Of a stretch of DNA of 48,164 bases, positions 27,185 to 37,000 are shown one piece after another. Origin of the DNA: Holophagales bacterium (GTDB lineage Bacteria > Acidobacteriota > Thermoanaerobaculia > UBA5066); assembly GCA_016719485.1 (NCBI GenBank), contig JADJZB010000024.1:1-48164 (forward strand), written 5' to 3'. Below the pieces are notes generated by a model that did no database searches, was not told the DNA's origin, and saw only the letters and a list, made by a program, of their open reading frames with translations. Position 1 is the first letter of the stretch, and each line of letters begins with the position of its first letter. A program made the position numbers and the translations under genes.

Positions 27185-29038
27185 ATGGAGCCGGTCTCAG
27201 GACAGAAGCTGGGACGCTACACGCTGACGCGACGGCTCGGTGCCGGCGGGATGGCCGAGGTGTGGGAGGCGACCGACGAGCTGCTGAAGCGGCGGGTCGC
27301 CGTCAAGATCGTCCGCGGGGCGCTCGCGGAGTCTCCCGAGTTCTCGAGCCGTTTCCTGCGCGAGGCGCGCCTCGCGGCGCAGCTCCAGAACTCGGGCATC
27401 GTCGCGGTCTTCGACGTGGGCCTCGAGCGGGACGCGCTCTTCGTCGTGATGCCCGTCCTCTCCGGCGGCTCCCTGTCCGACCGGCTCGTGCACCCCGTCG
27501 ACGACGGCACCGCCGTCGCGTGGCTGAGAACTCTCGCCTCGGCGCTCGACTACGCCCACGGCAAGGGGATCGTCCACCGCGACGTGAAGCCGCTGAACGT
27601 CCTGTTCGACGAAGAAGGCTCGCCGCACCTTTCGGACTTCGGCCTCGCCAAGGGGCTCGACGAGGCGACCCAGCTCACCCACACGGGAATGATCCTCGGG
27701 ACACCTCTCTACATGTCGCCCGAGCAGGCGATGGGGACGGCGGCCGGCCCCGCGGCGGACCAGTACTCCCTCGGCATCGTCGCTTACCGCATCCTCGCAG
27801 GGCGCCTGCCGTACGAGAAGGAGCCGACCCCCGTCCTCCTCCGCCGGACCGCGTTCGAGGAGATGCCTCCGCCGTCGCAGTTCCGCCGCGGCCTTCCTCC
27901 CGAGGTGGATGCGGTCTTCACCCGCGTCCTCGCCAAGACTCCGGAAAGGCGGTTTGCCTCGTGTACCGCGTTCGTGGAGGCGCTCGCCCGGTCCCTGCGA
28001 CTCCGGGGCGGCTCTCTCACGGCCCGGCTGGAGCCCGAGGAGACGAAACCCGAGCCGGTGCACCTGATGCCCGCAGCCGGTTCCGGCCCGCCGCTGCGGC
28101 CGGCGGCTGAGCGGCGCACGCCTCCGGCCCTGCCGCCGCCGACCCCGACGCCGACACCGTCGGCAAAGAGCGGAAGGCGCATCCCCGCCGGGCTCGTCCT
28201 CCTCGGCACCCTCTTCGTGGCGCTTCTCGGCGTGTCGCTCTGGATCATCCTGCGGCCCGCCGACCGTCCGGCGTCTCCCGCGTCTTCCGCCGCTACGGCG
28301 ACGGCCCCGCAGGCGCCGCCGGATGCCTCCGCGAAAGACCCGACGCCGACCGCCACCCCCGGTGCCCCGTCGCCCTCTCCCTCGTCCGCGCCGGCCCCCG
28401 TCGAGACCCCGTTCTCCATCGCCATCCCGATCGAGCGCCCCACGGCGCCGCCTCGGCCGACGTCGACGCGGACACCGGTGACGGTCCCGTCGCCGACTCC
28501 CGTCCCGCCACCGGCTCCCACGCCGACGCCCACGCCGTCCCCCCGCCCCAGCCCGACCGCCACGCCGCGCCCCTCGCCGCCGCCGCCTCTCCCGACGTGG
28601 ACCGCGGCCCCGGCCCCCGGCCGCCCTTCGCCCGCCGCCGAGCGGCCCGTGGTCGCCGCGGACCCGCTCGCCGCGATTCCGCGCCGTCCGTACCCGGCCG
28701 ACATGCGCGTGAGAGACGCGTGGGTCGAGGTCAAGAAGAGCGGCACGACGCTCTTCTTCCAGTTCACGCGGAGCCTCGAGGGGAGCGGGGAGAGTGTCGG
28801 CCACTTCGGGACGCTCGTCGTGACGACCCGCGGCAACGCCCCGCTCGTCCCCGGTGCGCGGAGCCCCCTGCCTCTCCTCTGCCGCGGCCTCGACTCGCGG
28901 CGGGCGTCGTGCGCCGTCCCTCCCCCGACGGAGCCCCACGCACACCTCGCAGTCCGGCTCGGCGAAGGGGACCGGGTCGCCGTCCGGGCCGTCCTCTCCG
29001 GCTTCTCCTTCTCCGCCACCCTTCGAATCGAAGACTGA
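27185..29038 (+). CDS. Transmembrane Ser/Thr protein kinase with extracytoplasmic domain
   Basis: 617 residues from ATG 27185, with GGAGG nine bases upstream. The kinase domain occupies about 10-275: Gly loop LGAGGMAEVWEA, VAVKIV with Lys41, HRDVKPLNVLF with HRD at 131-133, DFG at 151-153, and GTPLYMSPEQA. One membrane helix (about 334-356) follows, then a Pro/Thr-rich spacer of about 140 residues. The C-terminal domain of about 110 residues has a single Cys pair (LCRGLDSRRASCAVPPP) and a strand pattern typical of an extracytoplasmic sensor. All catalytic residues are present. The ligand is unknown. The secreted protein encoded 10 bases downstream is a candidate partner. Confidence 0.93.
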   Translation: MEPVSGQKLGRYTLTRRLGAGGMAEVWEATDELLKRRVAVKIVRGALAESPEFSSRFLREARLAAQLQNSGIVAVFDVGLERDALFVVMPVLSGGSLSDRLVHPVDDGTAVAWLRTLASALDYAHGKGIVHRDVKPLNVLFDEEGSPHLSDFGLAKGLDEATQLTHTGMILGTPLYMSPEQAMGTAAGPAADQYSLGIVAYRILAGRLPYEKEPTPVLLRRTAFEEMPPPSQFRRGLPPEVDAVFTRVLAKTPERRFASCTAFVEALARSLRLRGGSLTARLEPEETKPEPVHLMPAAGSGPPLRPAAERRTPPALPPPTPTPTPSAKSGRRIPAGLVLLGTLFVALLGVSLWIILRPADRPASPASSAATATAPQAPPDASAKDPTPTATPGAPSPSPSSAPAPVETPFSIAIPIERPTAPPRPTSTRTPVTVPSPTPVPPPAPTPTPTPSPRPSPTATPRPSPPPPLPTWTAAPAPGRPSPAAERPVVAADPLAAIPRRPYPADMRVRDAWVEVKKSGTTLFFQFTRSLEGSGESVGHFGTLVVTTRGNAPLVPGARSPLPLLCRGLDSRRASCAVPPPTEPHAHLAVRLGEGDRVAVRAVLSGFSFSATLRIED

Positions 29039-29047
29039 GGAGGTCCC

Positions 29048-29626
29048 ATGCGCCGTCGCGCAGCCCTCGCCCTCGCGCTCCTTCTCGTGACGCCGTCGCT
29101 CTCCTGCAAGATCTACCTGCCGTTCCGCTTCCAGCTCGCGCCGCGGCTCGTCGAGGAGGCCGGCCGGCTGCGCGGTACGACTCCCGGCCCGATCGCGCTC
29201 CGCTGGCAGCCGGCGGACTTCCCCACGCGGGTCGACGTCCAGGGGGCGTCCGGCTTCATCGGCGGCGCGTCGCGCACGCGCATCCCGACGGGGGTCGCGA
29301 TCTCGACGAAGGTCCGCGATTTCCTCGACGCCGCCGCGGGCGTCGAGGAGGGAGCCCGGCGCGTCGTGACGATCCACGTGGTCGAGGCGAAGGCGTCCTT
29401 CGAGTACGGCGGGCGGAAGAGGTCCGGGATCGACCGCGCGCGCTGCACCCTCAAGGTCGAGGTGGAAGACGGGAAGGCCCGCTGGAGCGAGGCGTACTTC
29501 GCTTCCGACGAGCCGGCGGGCGAGCCCCCGACCCAGACGGAGGTCCTCGACGGGGTCTACGACGAGGTCTCGGCGGCCCTCGCCCGCGACGTCGTGCGGC
29601 GGCTCGCCGAGGCCCCTGCGCCCTGA
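29048..29626 (+). CDS. Secreted or lipoprotein-like protein of unknown function
   Basis: 192 residues with a signal peptide (RRAALALALLLVTPSLSC). The Cys at the likely cleavage site suggests a lipoprotein, though the residues before it (SLS) are not a perfect lipobox. The mature part has DFLDAAAGVEEGARRVVTIH, KASFEYGGRKRSGIDRARCT and a C-terminal helix DEVSAALARDVVRRLAE. I recognise no family. Gene position and AGGAGGT spacing next to the kinase gene indicate co-expression, and an envelope role linked to that kinase is inferred. Confidence 0.7.
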   Translation: MRRRAALALALLLVTPSLSCKIYLPFRFQLAPRLVEEAGRLRGTTPGPIALRWQPADFPTRVDVQGASGFIGGASRTRIPTGVAISTKVRDFLDAAAGVEEGARRVVTIHVVEAKASFEYGGRKRSGIDRARCTLKVEVEDGKARWSEAYFASDEPAGEPPTQTEVLDGVYDEVSAALARDVVRRLAEAPAP

Positions 29627-29639
29627 CCGGTCGCCGCCG

Positions 29640-30062
29640 TCAGCCTTCCGCCAGCCGGGCGGCCACCGCGGTGGCCATCCGCTTCCCCTCGTCCGCGTCG
29701 AGCCGGCCGCTCGGCCAGTCGATGCCGAGCCCGTGCCCGGCGTCGGGCCTCGGGATGACGTGGAAGTGGACGTGCGGCACTGCCTGGTGTGCGGCGGCGC
29801 CGTTGTTCTGGAGGACGTTGTAGTCGCGCGTGCCGGTCGCGGCCATCACGGCGCGGGCGATGCGCGGAAGGACCCGTCCTATGGCCGCCGCCGACTCCTC
29901 GGAAAGCGCGTCGAGCGTGGCCGCCGGCTCCTTCGGGACGACGAGCGTGTGACCTGGCGCGAGGGGCGCGATGTCGAGGAACGCGAAGACCATCACGTCC
30001 TCGTAGACCCGGTGGCTCGGGATCTCTCCCCGGATGATCCGCGTGAAGATCGTCTCGCTCAC
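29640..30062 (-). CDS. HIT-family nucleotide hydrolase/transferase
   Basis: 140 residues from GTG 30062, overlapping the stop of the kinase gene (GTGA) and preceded by GGAGG. It begins ETIFTRIIRGEIPSHRVYED and has the histidine triad HVHFH at about 97-101, inside NNGAAAHQAVPHVHFHVIPR. This is the Hint/HinT-like branch, which hydrolyses nucleoside phosphoramidates or AMP-lysine. It is cytosolic. The overlap with the large Ser/Thr kinase gene implies co-expression, but a functional link is not evident. Confidence 0.93.
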   Translation of the reverse strand: MSETIFTRIIRGEIPSHRVYEDVMVFAFLDIAPLAPGHTLVVPKEPAATLDALSEESAAAIGRVLPRIARAVMAATGTRDYNVLQNNGAAAHQAVPHVHFHVIPRPDAGHGLGIDWPSGRLDADEGKRMATAVAARLAEG

Positions 30063-32845
30063 GGCTTGCCTCCGGCCTTCTCCTGGCCGCCCTTCGACGG
30101 GGACATCTCGACGAGCCATATGTTCCCGGTCGTCTCGGCGAGCTCGTAGTAGATGGCGTCGCCGGTCGGCGACCAGGCGGGGTAGCGGACGTAGGTATTG
30201 AGGCGGCGATTCGCCGTCACCGTGCGATCCGTCTTCCCGTCGCGGGAGACCCATCCCACGTTCCAGACGCCGTCGCGCAGGCCGGCGAAGGCGATCTTCG
30301 AGCCGTCCGGCGAGAACGAGTAGGGCCAGCTCTGCCCCGGCCCGCGGGTCAGCTGGACCGGCGTCCCGCCGGTGGCGGGAACCGTGAAGACGTGGACGTC
30401 CTCTTCGCGCTTGGCCTCGAAGGCGAGCGTCGTGCCGTCGGGAGCCCAGCACGGGAACGCGGCGAGCTCGGTGTCGGAGGTGATCTGCCGCGGCGTCCCC
30501 GCCGGGAGCTCGGCGACCCAGACGTTCAGCGTCGTCCCTCCGCGGTTGGAGTGGAACGCGACCTTCGTGCCGTCCGGCGAGATGCGCATCGCGTCGTGCC
30601 CCGGGCCGAAGTCGGCGACCACGTCCTCCCGCCCCGTCGCGAGGTCGAGGGAGAAGAAGGCGCGGTGGCCGCGCCGGAGCGACATGAACCCGAGCCGGCG
30701 GTCTCCGCCGAACCAGTGCGGGTAGTCGTCGTCGGAGGGATCGGTCGTCCGCTGAACGCCGTCTCCGCCGTCGGCGCCGACGATCCAGATGTCCTGGTTC
30801 GCGCCGGGCCTCCAGCGGCTGAGCGCGATCTGCTTGCCGTCGTTCGAGACGGCCGGACGGGAGTTCCGCCCCGTCTCGCGCGTCACGGCCGACTCCGGGC
30901 CGCTGGCCTCTCCCCGCGCGTCGAGAGGCACCTTCCAGATGTTGCTGGCCATCGTGAGGCCGGCGTAGGCGAGCTTGGTGCCGTCGCGCGAGACCGCCAG
31001 CTGCTTGACCCAGCCGAGCCCCGCGACACCGAACGTCGCGATCTCCTCCGGAGCGCCGAGGGCCTTCCCCGTCTGTGTCGCGACCTTGCGCCGGTAGACT
31101 CCGACGCTCCAGTTTTCCGACCAGCACGGGAAGAGGACGGCGCCGCCGTCAGCCCCCCATACCGGGTCGTAGCACTGCCCGTTCCCTTCGCTCACCTTCG
31201 CCGGCCCCGTGCCGTCCACGCCGACGGTCCAGATCTCGGAGGACGTGCGGTTGTAGCTGGCGAAGGCGATCCGCTTGCCGTCGGGCGACCAGGCCGCCGC
31301 GCCGTGCCCGCCGCTCGGGCGCCCCACCTGCGTCAGGGGGCGCGGCGGCGAACCGTCGAGGGGGGCGATCCAGAGGACGGAGGGGGGGAGCGCGCCGAGC
31401 GAGTTCGCCGCGAAGTCGACCACCGACCCCGACTCGAAGACGAGGGCCTTGCCGTCGGGCGAGAACGAGGGACGCGAGCCGAACGTCGTCAGCTGGCGCG
31501 GCACGCCACCGAGGGCGGGCACGAGCCACACGCCGCCGACGCTCTTGACGTGGTAGGCGATCGTCTCGCCGTCGGGCGACCAGGCCGGAGTGAGGTTCTG
31601 CCGGCCGTCCGTCGTGAGCTGGATCTCACGGCTTCCCGATGCCAGGGGCCGGCGGTAGATCTCGAACCGGCCCGACCGGTCGGACGCGTAGGCCAGGGCT
31701 CTGCCGTCGGGCGAGAAGGCGGGAAAGACGTCGAGGCCGGCGGACGAGGTCAGCTGGACCGGTCTGAGGGGCGGCCCCTCCCCGGAAGACCCCGGCTCCC
31801 CGCCCCGACCGAACCAGAGGAACGACGCACCGGCGACGGCCGCGAGGAGGCACGCCCCCACGGCGAAGAGCGCGAGCCGCCGGCGGCTCCCGGGGGCCGG
31901 CACCGCCGAGGGGGGCGCCGACATCGTCGGGAACCGCGCGGACGCGGTGCGGGCGGGTGCGGGCTCGCCGAGCTCCCAGCCCCCGGTGGCCAGCACCGCC
32001 TCGATCGCGGCGGCCATCTCGCGCATCGAGGCGAATCGCTGGGCCGGGTCCTTTGCGAGGGCCCGGTCCGCGACTTCGGCGAACCCCCGGACGACGCCGC
32101 TTCCGAAGCCGGGAATCGGCGGGTGCCCGAGGTGGAGGATGGCGTACATGACGTCGACCGGCGTCTCCCCTTCGAAGGGGAGCTTTCCCGCCAGGAGCTC
32201 GTAGAAGACGATGCCGAGGGAGAAGATGTCGCTGCGCGCGTCGACCTTCTTCCCGCTCGCCTGCTCGGGGGACATGTACTGCGCCGTGCCGACGACGAGA
32301 CCGTCGGTCGTGAGCGACGGCTGGCTCCGTCGCCGGTCCTCCGGTACGGACTGGACTTTCGCGAGGCCGAAGTCGAGAACGCGGATTCTTCCGTCCCGGC
32401 CAACCATCAGGTTCGACGGCTTGATGTCGCGGTGGAGGACCCCCGCCTCGTGGGCGGCGACCAGTCCCTCCGCGGCCTGTGCGATCCAGCGCGCCGCCCT
32501 GGGCGCGGCGACCGGGCCCGAGAGGAGCACGTCCTCGAGCGTCTCGCCCTCGACGAACTCCTGGACGAGATACGGGACCCGCTCGTGCTCGCCGACGTCG
32601 TAGACGTGGACGAGGTTCGGGTGCGAGAGGGAGGCCATGATCCGCCCCTCGTTCTCGAATCGCGTGCGCCGGTCGGGCGTGGCGACGAGGTCTCCGGGCA
32701 GGGTCTTCAGCGCGACGATCCGGCCGAGCGACGTGTCTTCCGCGCGGTAGACCTCTCCCATCGCACCGCTCCCGACAGAGGAGAGGATCCTGTACCGGCC
32801 CACGAGGGTACCGGGCGCAAGAGGACGTGAGGCTTCCGCGTTCAT
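30059..32845 (-). CDS. Ser/Thr protein kinase with periplasmic TolB/WD40-like propeller
   Basis: 928 residues from ATG 32845, behind GGAAGG. The kinase domain is complete: SGAMGEVYRAED, Lys47 in VALKTL, HRD at 138-140 in VLHRDIKPSNLM, DFG at 158-160, and GTAQYMSPEQASG. A single membrane helix (LALFAVGACLLAAVAGASFL) follows at about 325-345. The C-terminal 560 residues are propeller blades with repeated SPDG-type turns (FPAFSPDGRALAYAS, PAWSPDGETIAY, PSFSPDGKALVF, MRISPDGTKVAFHS, YSFSPDGSKIAFAG). This architecture is common in Acidobacteriota. It would read an extracytoplasmic signal and phosphorylate cytosolic targets. It diverges from the HtrA gene. Confidence 0.94.
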   Translation of the reverse strand: MNAEASRPLAPGTLVGRYRILSSVGSGAMGEVYRAEDTSLGRIVALKTLPGDLVATPDRRTRFENEGRIMASLSHPNLVHVYDVGEHERVPYLVQEFVEGETLEDVLLSGPVAAPRAARWIAQAAEGLVAAHEAGVLHRDIKPSNLMVGRDGRIRVLDFGLAKVQSVPEDRRRSQPSLTTDGLVVGTAQYMSPEQASGKKVDARSDIFSLGIVFYELLAGKLPFEGETPVDVMYAILHLGHPPIPGFGSGVVRGFAEVADRALAKDPAQRFASMREMAAAIEAVLATGGWELGEPAPARTASARFPTMSAPPSAVPAPGSRRRLALFAVGACLLAAVAGASFLWFGRGGEPGSSGEGPPLRPVQLTSSAGLDVFPAFSPDGRALAYASDRSGRFEIYRRPLASGSREIQLTTDGRQNLTPAWSPDGETIAYHVKSVGGVWLVPALGGVPRQLTTFGSRPSFSPDGKALVFESGSVVDFAANSLGALPPSVLWIAPLDGSPPRPLTQVGRPSGGHGAAAWSPDGKRIAFASYNRTSSEIWTVGVDGTGPAKVSEGNGQCYDPVWGADGGAVLFPCWSENWSVGVYRRKVATQTGKALGAPEEIATFGVAGLGWVKQLAVSRDGTKLAYAGLTMASNIWKVPLDARGEASGPESAVTRETGRNSRPAVSNDGKQIALSRWRPGANQDIWIVGADGGDGVQRTTDPSDDDYPHWFGGDRRLGFMSLRRGHRAFFSLDLATGREDVVADFGPGHDAMRISPDGTKVAFHSNRGGTTLNVWVAELPAGTPRQITSDTELAAFPCWAPDGTTLAFEAKREEDVHVFTVPATGGTPVQLTRGPGQSWPYSFSPDGSKIAFAGLRDGVWNVGWVSRDGKTDRTVTANRRLNTYVRYPAWSPTGDAIYYELAETTGNIWLVEMSPSKGGQEKAGGKP

Positions 32846-32960
32846 CGGCCTTCCAGAGATGCTCCATCGCCCTCGCAGGGGCACACTTCGAGATCTCCGT
32901 CGATCTTACTCTGGCGTCACGGTGACGGAGCGCGCCCTATACTCGCCAGCCGAGGCTCCG

Positions 32961-34085
32961 ATGGACCACGACGACAGGGCGCACCCCCGATGGCCCCGGC
33001 CCTCCCGGCGGACGGCCCTCACCCTGCTCATCTCGGTGCTTCTCCTCTCCCCTTCCTGCCGCCGCCTGCAGCACGCCGCTCCGGAGCCCGAGCCGAGACC
33101 GGTGACGGCGCGGGGCGACCTCGCAGCGGACGAGAAGGCGACGATCGCCCTCTTTCGCGAGGCGAGCCCCTCGGTCGTCTTCATCACGAGCCTCGCCCGC
33201 AGCCGGGCCGGCCTCTTCCGGATGGCCGAGATTCCCCGGGGCGAAGGTTCGGGCTTCGTCTGGGACGCGGCCGGCCACGTCGTCACGAACTTCCACGTCA
33301 TCCAGGGGGCCTCCTCCGCCCGCGTGACCCTCTCCGACGGCTCGACCTGGACGGCTTCGTTCGTTGGAGCCGCTCCCGACCGTGACCTCGCCGTGCTGCG
33401 CGTCTTCCCGACCGGCAAGGTGCTCACGCCGATCCTCGTCGGCACCTCGAAAGACCTCCTCGTCGGGCAGAAGGTCTTCGCCATCGGCAACCCGTTCGGC
33501 CTCGACCAGTCGCTCTCGACCGGTGTCGTGAGCGCCCTCGGGCGATCGATCGAGTCGGTGACGGGACGGCAGATCGAGGGCGTCATCCAGACCGACGCCG
33601 CCATCAACCCCGGGAACTCGGGGGGACCGCTGCTCGACAGCGCGGGCCGCCTCATCGGCGTGAACACGGCCATCGCGTCGACGAGCGGGTCGAGCGCCGG
33701 CATCGGCTTCGCGGTCCCGGTCGATACCGTGAACCAGATCGTCCCGCAGCTGATCCAGCACGGGCGCGTCATCCGCCCGCAGCTCGGCGTCACGCTGGCC
33801 GACGACGCCGTCGCCGCCCGTCTCGGCATCGAGGGCGCGCTCGTCCTGTCGGTGGCGCCCGGGACGGGCGCCGCAGCGGCAGGGCTGCGCGGGACGACGC
33901 GCGACGAGACCGGAGCGCTCGTCCTCGGCGACATCGTGACCCGGGCGGCAGCGCGGGAGGTCAGGTCGGCCGACGACCTGATCACCGCCCTCGAGGAGAG
34001 GAAACCCGGGGAGACGCTCGTCCTGCTCGTCCTGCGCGACGGCGAGGCCCGGAGCGTCGCCGTCACTCTCTCCGCGGCTCCCTGA
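32961..34085 (+). CDS. HtrA/DegP-type trypsin-like serine protease with PDZ domain
   Basis: 374 residues from ATG 32961. An N-terminal export segment (ALTLLISVLLLSPSC) ends in a Cys, suggesting a membrane-anchored or lipid-anchored form, although the lipobox is imperfect. The S1C triad is His112 (TNFHVIQ), Asp142 (PDRDLAVLRV) and Ser220 (AAINPGNSGGPLL). The C-terminal PDZ domain (about 258-374) has PQLGVTLADDAVAARLG and SADDLITALEERKPGETLVL. It would degrade or guard misfolded envelope proteins. The start lies 115 bases from the divergent kinase gene, so a shared regulatory region is possible. Confidence 0.93.
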   Translation: MDHDDRAHPRWPRPSRRTALTLLISVLLLSPSCRRLQHAAPEPEPRPVTARGDLAADEKATIALFREASPSVVFITSLARSRAGLFRMAEIPRGEGSGFVWDAAGHVVTNFHVIQGASSARVTLSDGSTWTASFVGAAPDRDLAVLRVFPTGKVLTPILVGTSKDLLVGQKVFAIGNPFGLDQSLSTGVVSALGRSIESVTGRQIEGVIQTDAAINPGNSGGPLLDSAGRLIGVNTAIASTSGSSAGIGFAVPVDTVNQIVPQLIQHGRVIRPQLGVTLADDAVAARLGIEGALVLSVAPGTGAAAAGLRGTTRDETGALVLGDIVTRAAAREVRSADDLITALEERKPGETLVLLVLRDGEARSVAVTLSAAP

Positions 34086-34094
34086 AGCGGCGCC

Positions 34095-37000
34095 TCAGGC
34101 GGGCACGTCCGCCGGAAGACGGATCTCGAACGTCGAGCCGGTTCCGGGATCACTCTCCACGGTGACCCGCCCCCCCATCAGCTCGCAGAGCTGCCGGGTG
34201 ATGGCGAGACCGAGGCCCGTGCCGCCCTCCCGCCGCGCCGTCGAGAGGTCGGCCTGCGAGAAGGGCTCGAAGATGTTCGCGAGCTCGTCCGGGTGAATGC
34301 CGATCCCGGTGTCCGTGACGCGGAACGAGACCCACGACCGGCCCTCGTCGACGAACCGGCGGACCTCCAGCTCGACCGTCCCGTCCTGCGTGAACCGGCA
34401 GGCGTTGGAAAGGAGGTTGAAGAGGCACTGGCGCACCTTCCGCGGGTCCGACGTCATCGTGTCCTCTTTCCCCGCGGGGCACCGGACGACCAGCGCGTTG
34501 CGGTTCTTCGCCAGGAGCGGCCTGACGATCGCGGTCGTCTCCTCGACGAGGAGAGCCAGTGGGAAGGTCGCGAGCTCGAGGTCGAGGCGCCCCGCCTCGA
34601 CCTTGGCCAGGTCGAGAACCGAGCTGACGAGCTCGAGCTGGTGGAGGGCCGCGGTGCGGACGCGCTCGAGGTCCCTCGCGAGGGCCGGCCGGCCTTCCTC
34701 CGACGCCTCCTCCGAGAGCATCTCCGAGTAGCCGATGATCGCGTTCAGCGGCGTCCGCAGCTCGTGCGAGACGTTCGCCAGAAAACGGCTCTTCGTCCGG
34801 CTCGCCTCCTCGGCCTCGGCGGTGGCGCGCTCGGCGACCTCGCGGTGCCGCTCGGCATCGGCCCTCGCCTCCTCGGCCTTCGCGAGCGCCTCCTCGGCCC
34901 GAACCTTTTCCTCGGAGAGGCTGCGGGTCCGCTGCTCCACGAGGACGAGCAGCTCGGACTCCCGCGCGCGGTGCCGCGCCACGCGCCACCGCACGACTCC
35001 CCACGCCGCGGCCGTCGCGAGGACGGCCAGCGCGACCCAGAACCACCACGTCTCCCACACGCGCGCGGCCTTCCGGAAAGAGAGCGCCGTCACGTTCTCG
35101 CCCCACTCGCCCGCCGCGTCGGCCGCCGAGACACGAAAGACGTAGCTGCCGCTCGGCAGGTTCGTGTAGTAGGCGACACGGCGCGTCCCGACGTCGACCG
35201 CCAGGTTCTCGAGCCCGTCGAGCCGGATGCGGAAGCGGACCCTGTCGGGAGAGACGAGCGTGAGGGCGGTGTAGTGGATCTCGACCCGCCCGGTGCCGGG
35301 CGGAAGGACGAGGGGAGAGCGGAGGTCGGCCGGACGACCGTCGACGAAGACGTCCTCGATCGCGACCCGCGGGGTGCGGCCCGAGGCCCGAATCCGCGCC
35401 GGGTCAAGGACGGCGACGCCCCGGAACGTCGGGAACCAGAGACGCCCGTCCGCGCCCACGAAGCCCGCGGGCTGCTGGCCGCCCGCCGCGCTCGCGTTGC
35501 GCATCCCGTCGGATGTCCCGAAGGCCACGGACCGCAGGCTCGCGGCCCGGCCGTCGGCCACGGCGTCGAGCTCCTCGCGGGACACCCGGAAGACCCCCTT
35601 GTTGCAGGTCATCCAGAAGGAGCCCTTCCCGTCGTCGAGGATCACCTGGACGAGGTCGTCGAAGAGCCCGTCGCGCGTCGTGACCTGCGCGACCTTCCCG
35701 CCGCGGATGCGGTTCAGGCCGCCGCCTGAGGTGCCGGCCCAGACGGTTCCGTCCGGTTCGGCCCTCAGCGCGATGACGCGGTTGCTCGAGAGCCCGTTCT
35801 CCGTCGTGAAGACCCGGACCCCGTCCTCGGCCAGCCGCGTCACGCCGCCCCCGGACGAGGCGAGCCAGATCGCGCCGTCGCTCCCCTCGGCGATCGCGAC
35901 GAAGCGCTCCGTCGGAAGCCCGTCGGCGACGGTGAATATCCTCAGGCTGCCGTTCGGGGCCACGCGCGTCAGCCCTCCTCCGATCGTCGCGATCCAGACG
36001 TTCCCGCCGCGGTCCTCGAGGAACGCTCGCACGTCGTGGTGCGGGAGGCCCTCTGCGGGACCGAGGAGCGTGAAGCGCCCGCCCGCGAACCGCGCGGCCC
36101 CTCCCAGGTTCGTCCCGACCCAGAGGGTCCCGTTCCGGTCCTCCATGAGCGCCGAGACGTGGTCGCTCGGCAGGCCGTCGGCCTCTCGAAACGAGGTGAC
36201 ACGGCCCTCCTTCAGCCGGTTCAGGCCTCCCCCCGCGGTGGCGATCCAGACCGAGCCGTCGCGCCCCTCGCAGAGCGCGCGCACGTTGTCGTTCGTCAGC
36301 CCCTCGCGCGTCGTGTAGGTCAGGAATTTCCCGTCGCGGAGCCGGTTGAGGCCGCCGACCCACGTGCCGATCCAGAGGCTCCCCTCGTCGTCCGTGGTGA
36401 CGGCCCAGACCTGGTCGTTCGAGAGGCCCTCGCGCGTCCCGATGACTTCCGCGACGCCGTCCTTCAGCCGGCCGACCCCGGCACCCCACGTCCCGAACCA
36501 GACCGTTCCTCCCGCGTCGACGTGGACCGAGGTGACCTGGTTGGAGGGAAAGCCGGTCTTCTCCCGGTACGGCGTCGTGACGTCGCCCTTGACGAGGGTG
36601 AGGCCCCCTCCGGACGTGGCGACCCAGACGCCGCCGTCCGTGTCGGGCGCCAGGCCCCGGACCAGGCCCGATCCGAGGACCTCCTCGCCGACGACCCGTT
36701 CGACGCGTCCGCTCCGAACGACCGCCGCCCCCTTGCCCGTCGTCCCGACCCAGAGGGCACCGGACGGATCGAACGCGAGCACCCGTACGTGCCCGATCGG
36801 AAGGCCCTCTCCAATCCCGATCCGCTGCACGACCCGGCCGCCCGAGAGCCGTTGGACTCCGTTCCCGTCTCCGCCGATCCAGGCGTCCCCCGCCGCGTCG
36901 AACACGATCGACCAGACGACGAGGCTGCCGAGGCCCTCGGCGCTGCCGATCGACGCGAACGTTCCGTCGCGGCGGCGGCAGAGGATCCCGCCGCCGTTCG

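Noticed and set aside
27197..29377. Long Arg/Gly-rich frame antisense to the Ser/Thr kinase
   Set aside because: The repetitive RRRGR composition mirrors the Pro/Thr-rich linker of the real kinase gene on the other strand.
32938..32943. TATACT as a -10 box for the HtrA gene
   Set aside because: No matching -35 lies at 16-18 bases, and the implied leader to ATG 32961 would be only about 10 bases. I do not call a promoter.
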